From: Verrucomicrobium sp. BvORR106
Lineage (GTDB): Bacteria > Verrucomicrobiota > Verrucomicrobiia > Verrucomicrobiales > Verrucomicrobiaceae
Length of the DNA: 64,000 nucleotides
Reading direction: 5' to 3'
NCBI RefSeq assembly: GCF_000739655.1
Contig: NZ_BATR01000146.1
Span: forward strand, 22,609-86,608
The notes under the pieces were generated by a model. That model was not told where the DNA came from. It searched no databases and saw only the letters and a program-made list of their open reading frames with translations. The translations under genes were made by a program, and so were the position numbers. This document shows, piece by piece, positions 7,856-16,273 of this stretch; positions within the stretch are counted from its first letter, which is position 1, and each line of letters starts with the position of its first letter.

Positions 7856-10840
7856 CTAGGGATACAAATCGCCGTGGCTCACCTTGCGAAACTTTACCTG
7901 CGTCGCGAGACCGGTGGCGGGATCCAGTTGCCGCAAGGCTTCCAGCATGGTTCGTTGACGCTGCTCCCCCGTGACGCGGAGTTCATGGCTCCGCGTTTGT
8001 TGCAGCGATTGACCAATGGTATAAATGCTGAAAACGCTGCCACGTGTGGTGATGAGACTGGCGATCCCGCGTAGGACGGCCTCGGATAACTCCCCTTGGT
8101 CGGCGACTCCGGCGATTTCTGCAATCTCGCCCGGCGAATCATAAGCTCCCGCATAACCGTAGTTTTTGCCAGCCGTGGCAAGTCGGCGGTGGTAGATGCT
8201 GGCAGCAATCTCCCGTGCAACCGTGGTGTTGAGTAGCCGGGCTGGATCCGTCTCTGAGGGGTTGGGCACTCCGGCCAACACAGCGATGAGCGGGAGATTC
8301 CGTTCCAGTACCGCTGCCAGTTGCGGGTGGCGTGTCTGGTCCGCATAGGGTTCCACTAGGCAGTTAACATTGACTCGCCCTGCAACGGCGGAATCGTTGG
8401 GCGCAAAGATGGGGCGTGCGGAGGCGGGAACCACGACGGGAGCGGAGAACAAGTCCATGAAAGCCCAGTCCGGCACCACGCTGGTGTCATGCCTGCTGGG
8501 TTGCAGCCGGAGGGTGCGGAAAGGCACGCCTCCGCGGGTGCTGTTACGGTCGGACTCGATACCCGTGTGAATGAAGCCCAGCTCTCCTGCGGAATAGACA
8601 ATGCCAGCAGGGTTCTTCGCGTGCCCCTTGGGATAAGGCATGCGCAGGCCTGCATCGGTCACGTTACCGTCCTTGTTTGTGTCAAACTGCGGAGCACTGC
8701 TGGGAGGAAAATCCAGCGAGGCAGCGGCTTTGCCCAAGACATTGAGGGTGCGCCGGTTGACGCTTCCGAAAGTATGCGGCCCCGGAGTGATGGCTGCGCC
8801 GTTTTCATCCCGCGTCCAACTGCTGGCGACGCTGTTGACATTGTATTCCGTGACCTCATAGGATCTGATGTTCTCCTTGCTGACGGTGGGCGCATCCACC
8901 GTCATGGTGAATGGTTGACCGGCGGGTGCCAGTTCCAGACGACGGGCATTGTCAAACACAGAACCTGGATCAGGGACGCCTTCTGTCGCCACCTGACTCG
9001 CAGTTAACTTAGGGCCCAGTGCCAGCCCCAGACGCATCGGCATCGTGGCGGGACGATTTTTGATCTTGATCAGCGCCTTGAGATACGCCACCCGGTATTC
9101 CCCTGCCTTGATCACCGTACTGCCTCCGACGATCGTGGTGGGATGGCAGGGAATATACTTGCCGGTGAAGGGAGCAAAGGTCGCCGGTGAGAAGAACTCC
9201 CCCGGATCCTTCAGATAGTAGGAGTAGCCGACGGAAACCATTTTCCCATCCACATTGGCCAGATCGATCTCGTCCAACCCGCCGTGCTTGGGCAGGTGAA
9301 TCTCGCAGTACAATTCACACGGCCAGTAAGTGGTGCCGCTGTTGATCACCGGGGTATCTCCCACCCAGGCGGACACTTCCGTGATGAAAAGGCTGCGGGT
9401 GCTGCCCTTGTAGATATTGGCTACATTGTTGCCCACATTGATGACATCCGGCACATGTGCGTTGGTGACAAAGGCACCCCGTGCGCCATAGCTGCCCGCC
9501 AGGTCGATGATAGCGCGTATGGGCTCCACCAGTTGCAGGGAGGATTCCGCGCTGCGCACGTATTCCACGATGTTGAGCGCGAGCTGCGCCAGTCGCAGTT
9601 CATTCGCGGCAGGATAGTATTTGGACTGAAGGCTGCTTCGCGCGCCGGAAGGTGGATCTGTCGTCATCGGCCAGTCCGTGCGCTGAAGATAAGTGATGAG
9701 CTTGCGGATGGTTTTGTCCAGCTTGACCCGATCAATATTCTCCTTCGAGGCCTGGCCTGGGTCGCTGTTGGCCACTTTGAGGATATCCAGAAAGTAAGGC
9801 ACGCCATTCTTATCTTTCATGAGGGTGCCGTCAGGGTTGCGGGGCGCATATTTCTCCTGCGTGGTGAGGACGAAACGCGGCTCATTAAAGAACGTCGTGT
9901 CGGGATCGTGATTGTAGTGCGTGAGCTGAAACTTCGCGCTGGAGAGCGCCTTCGCAAAACCGCCGGGGGAATCTGTCAGATGATCCAGGCGACGCATCTC
10001 CGAGAGATCATTGAAGAAACGCCCGGCACCGCTGGTCAGGTCGGTATAGCGATGATTGGGAGTGATGGCGGCATGCAGGAAATCAGCCTTCAACCGCGCG
10101 TCTTCCGGCGTGAGTGCCGGATCGGCAGCGGTGAAGAGGCTGCCCAAATTCACTCCGCTGGGATGGGTGGGCAGGAAGGTGTTGTAGTTCGCCGCAGAAG
10201 CGCTGTCCCCTGGCGCGTTGCGTTTCCACGCGGTATTGATGTTGATCTTGCTGGACTCATCGTCGGCCCAGTAGGCGAATCGCCCGGTGATGGGGTTGGC
10301 GGCGTCCGTCAGATTCGGTTCCTCCGCATAGTCAAAGGAACCATCTTCGCGGACATAGACCCAACGGACTGGCAAGGCCATCGGTGTGGAGCCCGCAGTT
10401 ACCTCGTCCGTGATAAGATGACTGCCGTCGTCATTGAGCGTGGCCACATTCAGGTTGGCGGGACGCAGGACAGCTTTGACGTCGGAGGTAGCATCCAGCA
10501 GGCGTGCGGAAGGCATGCCAGAATGCAGGTCGGTCTGGTTGACGAGTTTCGTGGGCTCGCCGGGATCCGCGGTGATCAGCGCGCCCGGGCGACTGGCCCA
10601 GGTGAGCGCGGGATTCGCAGTCAGATTGCGCAAGGTGGAAGTGACCATGTCCGTGCCCATCTGCGTGTAGAGCAAGGCCCGGCCGCGATCCTGGTGGGAA
10701 CTGGACGACGCGGTTTCATTCCGCACAAGATTGGCAAACCCCAGCACCATGACCGTGATCAAGGCCAGGATGATGATGGTCATGATGAGGGCCGCTCCAT
10801 CACGACGTGCCACCAGAGGAAAGTGCGTTGCAGGCTTCAT
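7856..10840 (-). CDS. Verru_Chthon cassette protein A (large pseudopilin-like)
   Basis: The last and largest gene of the four-gene Verru_Chthon cassette, 994 residues. It has a PilX-like N-terminus: a short basic leader, RRDGAALIM and a hydrophobic helix to about residue 40 (IIILALITVMVLGFANLV). The rest is a very large extracytoplasmic region with ESSKININTAW, a motif resembling type II secretion GspK-like minor pseudopilins. Its start overlaps the end of protein C by 4 bp. By analogy with GspK-type proteins it may cap a pseudopilus made of B, C and D. The assembly ATPase and secretin are not in this window and would be supplied elsewhere. Confidence 0.85.
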   Translation of the reverse strand: MKPATHFPLVARRDGAALIMTIIILALITVMVLGFANLVRNETASSSSHQDRGRALLYTQMGTDMVTSTLRNLTANPALTWASRPGALITADPGEPTKLVNQTDLHSGMPSARLLDATSDVKAVLRPANLNVATLNDDGSHLITDEVTAGSTPMALPVRWVYVREDGSFDYAEEPNLTDAANPITGRFAYWADDESSKININTAWKRNAPGDSASAANYNTFLPTHPSGVNLGSLFTAADPALTPEDARLKADFLHAAITPNHRYTDLTSGAGRFFNDLSEMRRLDHLTDSPGGFAKALSSAKFQLTHYNHDPDTTFFNEPRFVLTTQEKYAPRNPDGTLMKDKNGVPYFLDILKVANSDPGQASKENIDRVKLDKTIRKLITYLQRTDWPMTTDPPSGARSSLQSKYYPAANELRLAQLALNIVEYVRSAESSLQLVEPIRAIIDLAGSYGARGAFVTNAHVPDVINVGNNVANIYKGSTRSLFITEVSAWVGDTPVINSGTTYWPCELYCEIHLPKHGGLDEIDLANVDGKMVSVGYSYYLKDPGEFFSPATFAPFTGKYIPCHPTTIVGGSTVIKAGEYRVAYLKALIKIKNRPATMPMRLGLALGPKLTASQVATEGVPDPGSVFDNARRLELAPAGQPFTMTVDAPTVSKENIRSYEVTEYNVNSVASSWTRDENGAAITPGPHTFGSVNRRTLNVLGKAAASLDFPPSSAPQFDTNKDGNVTDAGLRMPYPKGHAKNPAGIVYSAGELGFIHTGIESDRNSTRGGVPFRTLRLQPSRHDTSVVPDWAFMDLFSAPVVVPASARPIFAPNDSAVAGRVNVNCLVEPYADQTRHPQLAAVLERNLPLIAVLAGVPNPSETDPARLLNTTVAREIAASIYHRRLATAGKNYGYAGAYDSPGEIAEIAGVADQGELSEAVLRGIASLITTRGSVFSIYTIGQSLQQTRSHELRVTGEQRQRTMLEALRQLDPATGLATQVKFRKVSHGDLYP

Positions 10841-11787
10841 GGGGAATTCTCCAAATAAACTTGGATCTGATACGGAACCGCACTGCGCAGCACTGGGAGC
10901 AGATCTTTCCTGGTCTCGGCCTTCGTCTTCAATGCCTCGATGAAAGCGGCGGCATTCAGCGTGCCCGGACTTTTCACCACCTCCATGACGGCCGCTTTTG
11001 TGCTTGCATCGAACCCCGCTGTCGCGCGGGAGTCAACGGTGACGATGGAAACCTCCACACAGAAGGGCAACACGGGCGCTTCATAGGCCGTGGTGACACC
11101 GTCCACCGTGCTGCTGTAGGGCGCCCTGGAATCATAGAGTCCGGCACCGCCGTTCTGCACGATGGGCTGGCCGTTCCGGTCCAGACACCGGACCCAGAAC
11201 CCCACCACATCCTCTGCGAAGAGGCCCACCCATCCGTTTTGCACGGCAGGCGTCGCGGCATTGGTGATGCCCGCATTCATCCAGGAGCCTATCTTGTTCG
11301 CATCATAGATCAAATAGTCACTGCTGCCTGGATTGATGAACATGCGGCACAACATCGGCTTGTTACCATCCCAATGCACGAAGTAGCCCACCTGGGCCAG
11401 AGCACCCTGGCTGGTGTCTGTGGCCACGGGTGCCTGCCAGAACAACGCATGAGGATTTTTCAGGCCCCCGCTTAGCGAAGTGGGATTCAGGACAAACTGC
11501 AAGTCCGCCTTATCACTGAGCACGGCGCGATGCACAGGAAGCGCCGCCGAGCGAAGTTCCCGGCCGATGAAGTCCACAATGGCCCGGCCATGTTGCCGCC
11601 GTTCCGCACGGCTGTGACCGGTGCTCCACGTATCAGCCACCGCGCTGGCCACCTGCACCAGGGAAACGAGCAACAACGCCAGCACCGCGGTAGCCACCAT
11701 GATCTCCACCAGGGTAAAGCCTTCTTTGCCCGCGCGGGTACGAGGACTTACTCTCCGCAAGTTAGATGTGTTCTTCTGTTCAATCAT
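10837..11787 (-). CDS. Verru_Chthon cassette protein C (prepilin-type)
   Basis: A 316-residue protein with a type IV prepilin cleavage site: GKEGFTLVEIMVATAVLA, cut after the Gly by a prepilin peptidase, and the Glu at +5 kept. A long hydrophobic helix follows, then a soluble C-terminal domain of about 260 residues, larger than usual for a major pilin and closer to GspJ-like minor pseudopilins. It overlaps B by 8 bp at its start and A by 4 bp at its end, so the four genes are translationally coupled. Confidence 0.85.
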   Translation of the reverse strand: MIEQKNTSNLRRVSPRTRAGKEGFTLVEIMVATAVLALLLVSLVQVASAVADTWSTGHSRAERRQHGRAIVDFIGRELRSAALPVHRAVLSDKADLQFVLNPTSLSGGLKNPHALFWQAPVATDTSQGALAQVGYFVHWDGNKPMLCRMFINPGSSDYLIYDANKIGSWMNAGITNAATPAVQNGWVGLFAEDVVGFWVRCLDRNGQPIVQNGGAGLYDSRAPYSSTVDGVTTAYEAPVLPFCVEVSIVTVDSRATAGFDASTKAAVMEVVKSPGTLNAAAFIEALKTKAETRKDLLPVLRSAVPYQIQVYLENSP

Positions 11788-12238
11788 TGGCCAGTGTGGC
11801 TTGGAAAATACGGATCTCCCCTCCCAGCGTACCGACTGGCCAGTGAAACTTCATCTGCACCATATGACAGTGATCTCCCGGTGTCGGAGGATGCGCACCG
11901 CCCGGCCTGGTTGCTTCCACAGGAAGAGCCTTATGAGTGATCTCGCACTCATACACGGCATCCCGGGGATCTGCGGTAAAGGTCCCTTGATCGGTGAAGT
12001 ACAAGAACCGGGCCCCGGTCGGCAAGGTGGTGGCATACGGCTCTTCCCGCAATCGACCCATGACCTGCGAGCTCATGGCCGGGAGCAGACTCGTCGCCGT
12101 GTTCTTTCTTTCGAAATCCAGCAACATCGGCAACAGGCCCATGACGGACATGATCGCCATGCTGGCCACTGCCAGGGCCAGGGCCACCTCCACCAGCGTG
12201 AAGCCCCGCCGCAGACTCTGTTTTGTTGGAAGCGTCAT
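11780..12238 (-). CDS. Verru_Chthon cassette protein B (prepilin-type)
   Basis: A 152-residue pseudopilin with RRGFTLVEVALALAVASM near residue 11, giving a prepilin peptidase site and the conserved Glu at +5. It resembles GspI/PilV-type proteins in size. The ATG overlaps the stop of protein D by 4 bp. A truncated orphan with a similar N-terminus lies at 56569-56799. Confidence 0.85.
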   Translation of the reverse strand: MTLPTKQSLRRGFTLVEVALALAVASMAIMSVMGLLPMLLDFERKNTATSLLPAMSSQVMGRLREEPYATTLPTGARFLYFTDQGTFTADPRDAVYECEITHKALPVEATRPGGAHPPTPGDHCHMVQMKFHWPVGTLGGEIRIFQATLAND

Positions 12239-12915
12239 GGTCTTTCCACCTTGGTGCCTCCGGTCGCGCCGATCAGCGTGATCCGGTAGTAGTTCAGCGG
12301 TGACTGACCGCCTCCGGTATGTTTGTAAGTGGTCTGGCCGCCAGAGGTGGTCCCTTCCACAATCTGGAATCGGGCAGGTTCATTCGCGTTTTTCAGATTG
12401 CCGCCTGGCAGGAAAATCCTGGCCGCATACGTCCCGGCAGGCAGCATGGCATGCTGCTGAAAAGCCACCGGAGCGCCCGTCTGCCCGCCATTGAACGGAA
12501 ATACTGCCGGGGAATGCTTGGCAAAGGTGTCCAGATTGTCTGCGGAGGCCGAGACATCCAGAGTGGTCCCGTCCGGGAAGAGTTCCCACTCCCTGGTCTG
12601 CTTCCACGGCCCGCCCGGAAGACACTCCAGCACGCAAAAGGCCCGGCCGTCTTCTGGCACGTCCAGATGGGTCAGCGCCACGACCGCCGTCAGGACATTC
12701 GCACTCATGGCTCGCTGACGTGCCGCATCGCACAGCTGCGTCAGTTTGTTGCCCGAGTCCGTCAGCGCCAGTCCGCGCAGCGTCCCGCCCAGTCCCGTGA
12801 AGGCCATGGCCAGGATCACCAGCATGACCGCCATCACCACCAGGATCTCCACCAGCGTGAAACCTGACCGGGAACTTGTGGTGCAAAGGCGGCTTGAGAC
12901 CGGAAACGAATTCAT
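12235..12915 (-). CDS. Verru_Chthon cassette protein D (prepilin-type)
   Basis: First gene of the cassette, 226 residues from the ATG at 12915. It has SRSGFTLVEILVVMAVMLV around residue 17, then a helix continuing into a GspH-like domain (GNKLTQLCDAARQRAMSAN is typical of the GspH/FimT group). A longer reading frame to 12978 exists but would add an unlikely leader. The order D-B-C-A, with a PEP-CTERM gene immediately upstream, is the layout I know for this cassette in Verrucomicrobiota. Its biological role is not established; a surface or export apparatus is the common guess. Confidence 0.85.
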   Translation of the reverse strand: MNSFPVSSRLCTTSSRSGFTLVEILVVMAVMLVILAMAFTGLGGTLRGLALTDSGNKLTQLCDAARQRAMSANVLTAVVALTHLDVPEDGRAFCVLECLPGGPWKQTREWELFPDGTTLDVSASADNLDTFAKHSPAVFPFNGGQTGAPVAFQQHAMLPAGTYAARIFLPGGNLKNANEPARFQIVEGTTSGGQTTYKHTGGGQSPLNYYRITLIGATGGTKVERP

Positions 12916-12988
12916 GATGCAGATGGGTTTAGGAAACTGCGACACAGCATGCCGCAGCCCCCGTGATGGAGGGGGCAAGCCCCTTTTC

Positions 12989-13861
12989 CTAACGACGGCG
13001 GCGCAGGACGCAGCCAGTTAGTGCGAGGCTGAGCAGGAGAACCCGGGAAGGTTCCGGAACGGCGGAGGTGACGAAGCCGAGATCATCAATGCCCAAACGA
13101 AGGTCTCCAGTGGTCCCACCGAATGTGACTCTGACGCCACTGATGTAGCTGTTGGCGGGGGCGGTGTAAGAAAAGAACGTGTCATCCACGGCTTTGCCGA
13201 TGGCGATGTTGTCGGTTTGTGTCGCCGCTGAGGTGGGAGAACCATTGAGGAGCCAGTCAATGGTGACGTCTTGCTGGATAAGGTTGCGTGACAGCAGGGT
13301 GAAACCTGCCGTGGTGATTGCCTCGCCAGGGATGCCGCCCGAGATCGCGCCGAAATCGAGCGTCCATGAGTAAACGGAAGTACTGGTGAGGGCGATGCCT
13401 TTATGGGTTAGATCCGGGGTGTTCCCTCCAGGTACATCGATTGAGTTGTCGAACCCAGAAATGGCCGTGAGACTCGAAAAGTTATGGATGTCGTAGGCGG
13501 CGTTGCTGGTGATGTTAAAGCTCTTGCCACTGCCATAGCTGATGATCATCGTCTCGGAGGCAGGGTTGTTGTCGTCGTCGCTGTTGCCCCCGTTGGGCCG
13601 GTCAAAGTTGATGACGCCTCCCCTGCCGGCCGTGAAGGCCGAGCTGACAGCGGTGCCGAAACTGCCAGAGCTCATGGCATTGCCGGGAGCCTGGCTGTCC
13701 ACACTATTTGTCGCGAAAGCATTCTCGTCGTATCCTCCGCTCACGGCGAGCGTCACGGCCTCGGCATTGTAAGCCAGACTGGCAAAGGCGAGGAGAATGG
13801 CACCAGAGAGGAGTGATCTGTCCGGCTTGAGCGCTTTTAAGAATGTGAGGGCGGCTGTCAT
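12989..13861 (-). CDS. PEP-CTERM protein upstream of Verru_Chthon cassette
   Basis: A 290-residue secreted protein. The signal peptide spans about residues 15-36 (LLSGAILLAFASLAYNAEA). The body is Ser/Thr/Gly-rich and beta-strand-like (SWTLDFGAISGGIPGEA), without a named domain. The C-terminus is AVPEPSRVLLLSLALTG then RRRR, a PEP-CTERM tail of the type repeated in this window. It is transcribed toward the cassette genes, 73 bp before protein D, and may share their transcript. It is a candidate substrate of the cassette machinery, which is inference from position. Confidence 0.82.
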   Translation of the reverse strand: MTAALTFLKALKPDRSLLSGAILLAFASLAYNAEAVTLAVSGGYDENAFATNSVDSQAPGNAMSSGSFGTAVSSAFTAGRGGVINFDRPNGGNSDDDNNPASETMIISYGSGKSFNITSNAAYDIHNFSSLTAISGFDNSIDVPGGNTPDLTHKGIALTSTSVYSWTLDFGAISGGIPGEAITTAGFTLLSRNLIQQDVTIDWLLNGSPTSAATQTDNIAIGKAVDDTFFSYTAPANSYISGVRVTFGGTTGDLRLGIDDLGFVTSAVPEPSRVLLLSLALTGCVLRRRR

Positions 13862-13925
13862 AAGAAAGTTTAATCGATTGGCTTGTTAACAAATCAGCAT
13901 AAGCATCAAAAAACGACCCACGCCA

Positions 13926-14771
13926 TCACCCCTGTCCCCTGTTTGAATCACTTCCGTTCGCCCCCACTGCCATGGCGCGCTGTGGATGCTGCAGGCACCC
14001 GTTTGACGATCCGTTCAAACCATTTAAACCCGTTCCGTTGCGAGCTTCTCCCCGCAAGGAGTGCAGGAGATGGCGATAGCTTTCGCGCAAGAACGTGATG
14101 TCCGTCTCGAACGCGAGGTGGGTAAAGCCGAGCGCATGCATCGCCGCCGCATCGTCAGACTGGCGCATGAGCAACCCACACACTTTGCCCGCGGACTTGG
14201 CAGCCTCAGCCACCTCACGCAAGCAGGCTGCGTAGTCGCGAGTCGCCTGCTGCGGATAGGAGCGAAGATTGAGCTGCAAGTCCATCGGACCGACAAAGAG
14301 CACATCCACCCCATCGACAGCGGCGATGGCGCGCGCGTTTTCCACGGCCTCAATGGTCTCGATCTGGGCAAAAAAGACGGGAGACGGCGCCTCGTTGTCG
14401 AGTCCGTATTGAAAGGCCCTCACCATTCTGGCGAGACCGCGGTCTCCGCGTGGTGGGTACTGCATCGCCCGCACGCACGCTTCTGCGGTCTCCGCCGTGG
14501 AGACCATCGGGACCATGATGCCAGCCGCCCCCCAGTCGAGGGCTCGCATGATCGTATCGGAACGCGGCGAGCCCACACGGACGATGCCTGCGCCACGCCG
14601 GATGGCTTGGAGTTGCGGCAGCACCGTCGCGTCAACGCCGCAGCCGTGTTCGAGGTCAATGAGCAACCAGTCGAAGCCGCTCGCATCCGCAAGTTCGGCG
14701 ACGACGGATGACCCGGTTTGCAGCCAGGTACCGTATTGCGGGTGACGTTGGCGCAGAGTGCTGGTGTTCAT
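13926..14771 (-). CDS. HpcH/HpaI family aldolase
   Basis: A 281-residue class II aldolase of the HpcH/HpaI family, which cleaves or forms 2-keto-3-deoxy sugar acids or dicarboxylic acids using a divalent metal. Visible are DWLLIDLEHG (catalytic His region), GIVRVGSPRSDTIMRALDWG, GIMVPMVSTAE, the metal-ligand Glu in QIETIEAVENA and the ligand Asp in VGPMDLQLN. The usual length is about 250-270, and here a short polar C-terminal tail is added. It is the last gene of an operon with GntR, PSD1 and DUF1501 genes (53 bp after DUF1501), so it probably finishes breakdown of a sugar acid. Confidence 0.9.
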   Translation of the reverse strand: MNTSTLRQRHPQYGTWLQTGSSVVAELADASGFDWLLIDLEHGCGVDATVLPQLQAIRRGAGIVRVGSPRSDTIMRALDWGAAGIMVPMVSTAETAEACVRAMQYPPRGDRGLARMVRAFQYGLDNEAPSPVFFAQIETIEAVENARAIAAVDGVDVLFVGPMDLQLNLRSYPQQATRDYAACLREVAEAAKSAGKVCGLLMRQSDDAAAMHALGFTHLAFETDITFLRESYRHLLHSLRGEARNGTGLNGLNGSSNGCLQHPQRAMAVGANGSDSNRGQG

Positions 14772-14824
14772 AGGCAGTGGGATCGTATCGTAAAGTGGGT
14801 AAGAGAAGTGAAAGCGGCTGCAGG

Positions 14825-16240
14825 CTAGGCGAGCTCAGACCCAAGCAACCGGGTGAACGGATGCCCTTCGTTCTGGTCGATGCGCTCAGGCCGTCCTTTG
14901 TGATGGTAGATCAGCTGAGTGTGATCGATGCCCATCAGGTGGAGAATCGTGGCGTGAATGTCGTGGACATGAAGACGGTCCTTCACGGCATGCAGGCCGA
15001 GGTCGTCTGTGGCACCGTAGGTTTGCCCCGCTTTCACGCCGCCGCCCGCCATCCACATGGTGAAGCCGGTGGGATTGTGATCCCGGCCATCGCCTTGTTC
15101 GCTCATCGGTGTGCGACCGAATTCACCGCCCCATATGACCAGGGTCTCCTCCAGCATGCCGCGGGATTTCAGATCTGCCAGCAGGCCGGCGATGGGTTGG
15201 TCCACAGAATGGCTCAGTTGCGCGTGATTCTTTTCGATCTCCTTGTGACTGTCCCACTTGCTGCCAGCACCGCTGTAGAGCTGCACGAATCGCACGCCGT
15301 TTTCCACCAGGCGACGGGCAAGAAGGCAGTTGCGACCAAAGGTGGCCGTCGTCTTGTTGTCCATGCCGTAGAGCTTCTTCGTGGCGGCCGTCTCTTTGCT
15401 CAGATCGACGGCGTCGGGCGCTTCCGCCTGCATCTGATAGGCAAGCTCGAAACTCTTGATGCGGGCATCCAGCTCCGTGTTGCTAGCGCGGCTGGCATTG
15501 AAATCGCGGTTGAGTCCGCCAAGGAAATCAAGCCGGTCACGTTGGCGTTGACGATCGACCCCTTTCGGATTTTCGAGGTATCGGATCGGCGAACCGTCGG
15601 AGCTGAGCTCCACCCCCTGATAGACCGCCGGCATGAAGCCGCTGCCCCAGTTGCGCACGCCGTTGACGACGGTGGCCTCGCTGTCCTTGATCACGACGAA
15701 GGAAGGCAGATTCTGGTTTTCCGTGCCCAGTCCATAAGAAGCCCAGGCGCCAAGCGACGGACGCCCACCAAAGATGGAGCCGGTGTTCATCGAGCAGACG
15801 CCGCCAGCGTGGTTGATGCCGCTGGAGGCGCAGGAATGAATCACCGCAAGGTCATCCGCATGTTTGCCCACATGGCTGAACCAGTCGGAGACCCACAGCC
15901 CGCTTTGTCCATGCTGTTTCCACGCGCGTTTGCTCTCCAGCAGCGGTGATTTGCCTTCTCCCGCCGCCGTGAGCGGCGTGCCGAAGCTCGGAGGCAGTGT
16001 TTGACCAGCCAGTTGGTTCAGCAGTGGCTTGTAGTCAAAGGTGTCCAGGTGGCTGGGCCCGCCTTCCATGAAGAGGAAGATGACGCTCTTCGCCTTCGCA
16101 GCACGATGCGGCAGACGGCCTGACGAGGCCTGGGCCTGGCCGCCCATCAATGCGGCAAGCGCGACGGCACCGAAGCCGCCACCGGCTGTTTGCAGGAAGT
16201 CACGGCGCGAAGTGGGTAGATCATAGCGATGGCAGGACAT
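14825..16240 (-). CDS. DUF1501 protein, Tat-exported (operon 1)
   Basis: A 471-residue DUF1501 protein of the sulfatase/alkaline phosphatase-like superfamily. It begins with a twin-arginine signal (SRRDFLQTAGGGFGAVALAA), so it is exported folded. Family landmarks are KSVIFLFMEGGPSHLDTFD near residue 50, GVRFVQLYSG and WGGEFGRTPMSEQGDGRDHN with likely metal ligands, and PERIDQNEGHPF near the end. These proteins nearly always pair with PSD1/DUF1549/DUF1553 proteins in Planctomycetes and Verrucomicrobiota; the PSD1 gene is 33 bp upstream. The reaction is unknown. A role in polysaccharide or sulfated-sugar use is the usual inference. Confidence 0.92.
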   Translation of the reverse strand: MSCHRYDLPTSRRDFLQTAGGGFGAVALAALMGGQAQASSGRLPHRAAKAKSVIFLFMEGGPSHLDTFDYKPLLNQLAGQTLPPSFGTPLTAAGEGKSPLLESKRAWKQHGQSGLWVSDWFSHVGKHADDLAVIHSCASSGINHAGGVCSMNTGSIFGGRPSLGAWASYGLGTENQNLPSFVVIKDSEATVVNGVRNWGSGFMPAVYQGVELSSDGSPIRYLENPKGVDRQRQRDRLDFLGGLNRDFNASRASNTELDARIKSFELAYQMQAEAPDAVDLSKETAATKKLYGMDNKTTATFGRNCLLARRLVENGVRFVQLYSGAGSKWDSHKEIEKNHAQLSHSVDQPIAGLLADLKSRGMLEETLVIWGGEFGRTPMSEQGDGRDHNPTGFTMWMAGGGVKAGQTYGATDDLGLHAVKDRLHVHDIHATILHLMGIDHTQLIYHHKGRPERIDQNEGHPFTRLLGSELA

Positions 16241-16273
16241 GACGGTGTGGAGAGGATGGTTCGAGAGTTAAAC

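Noticed and set aside
9284..10858. 524-codon plus-strand open frame
   Set aside because: It lies antisense to cassette protein A, is rich in Arg/Gly/His and has no motif or start signal; a G+C-driven shadow.
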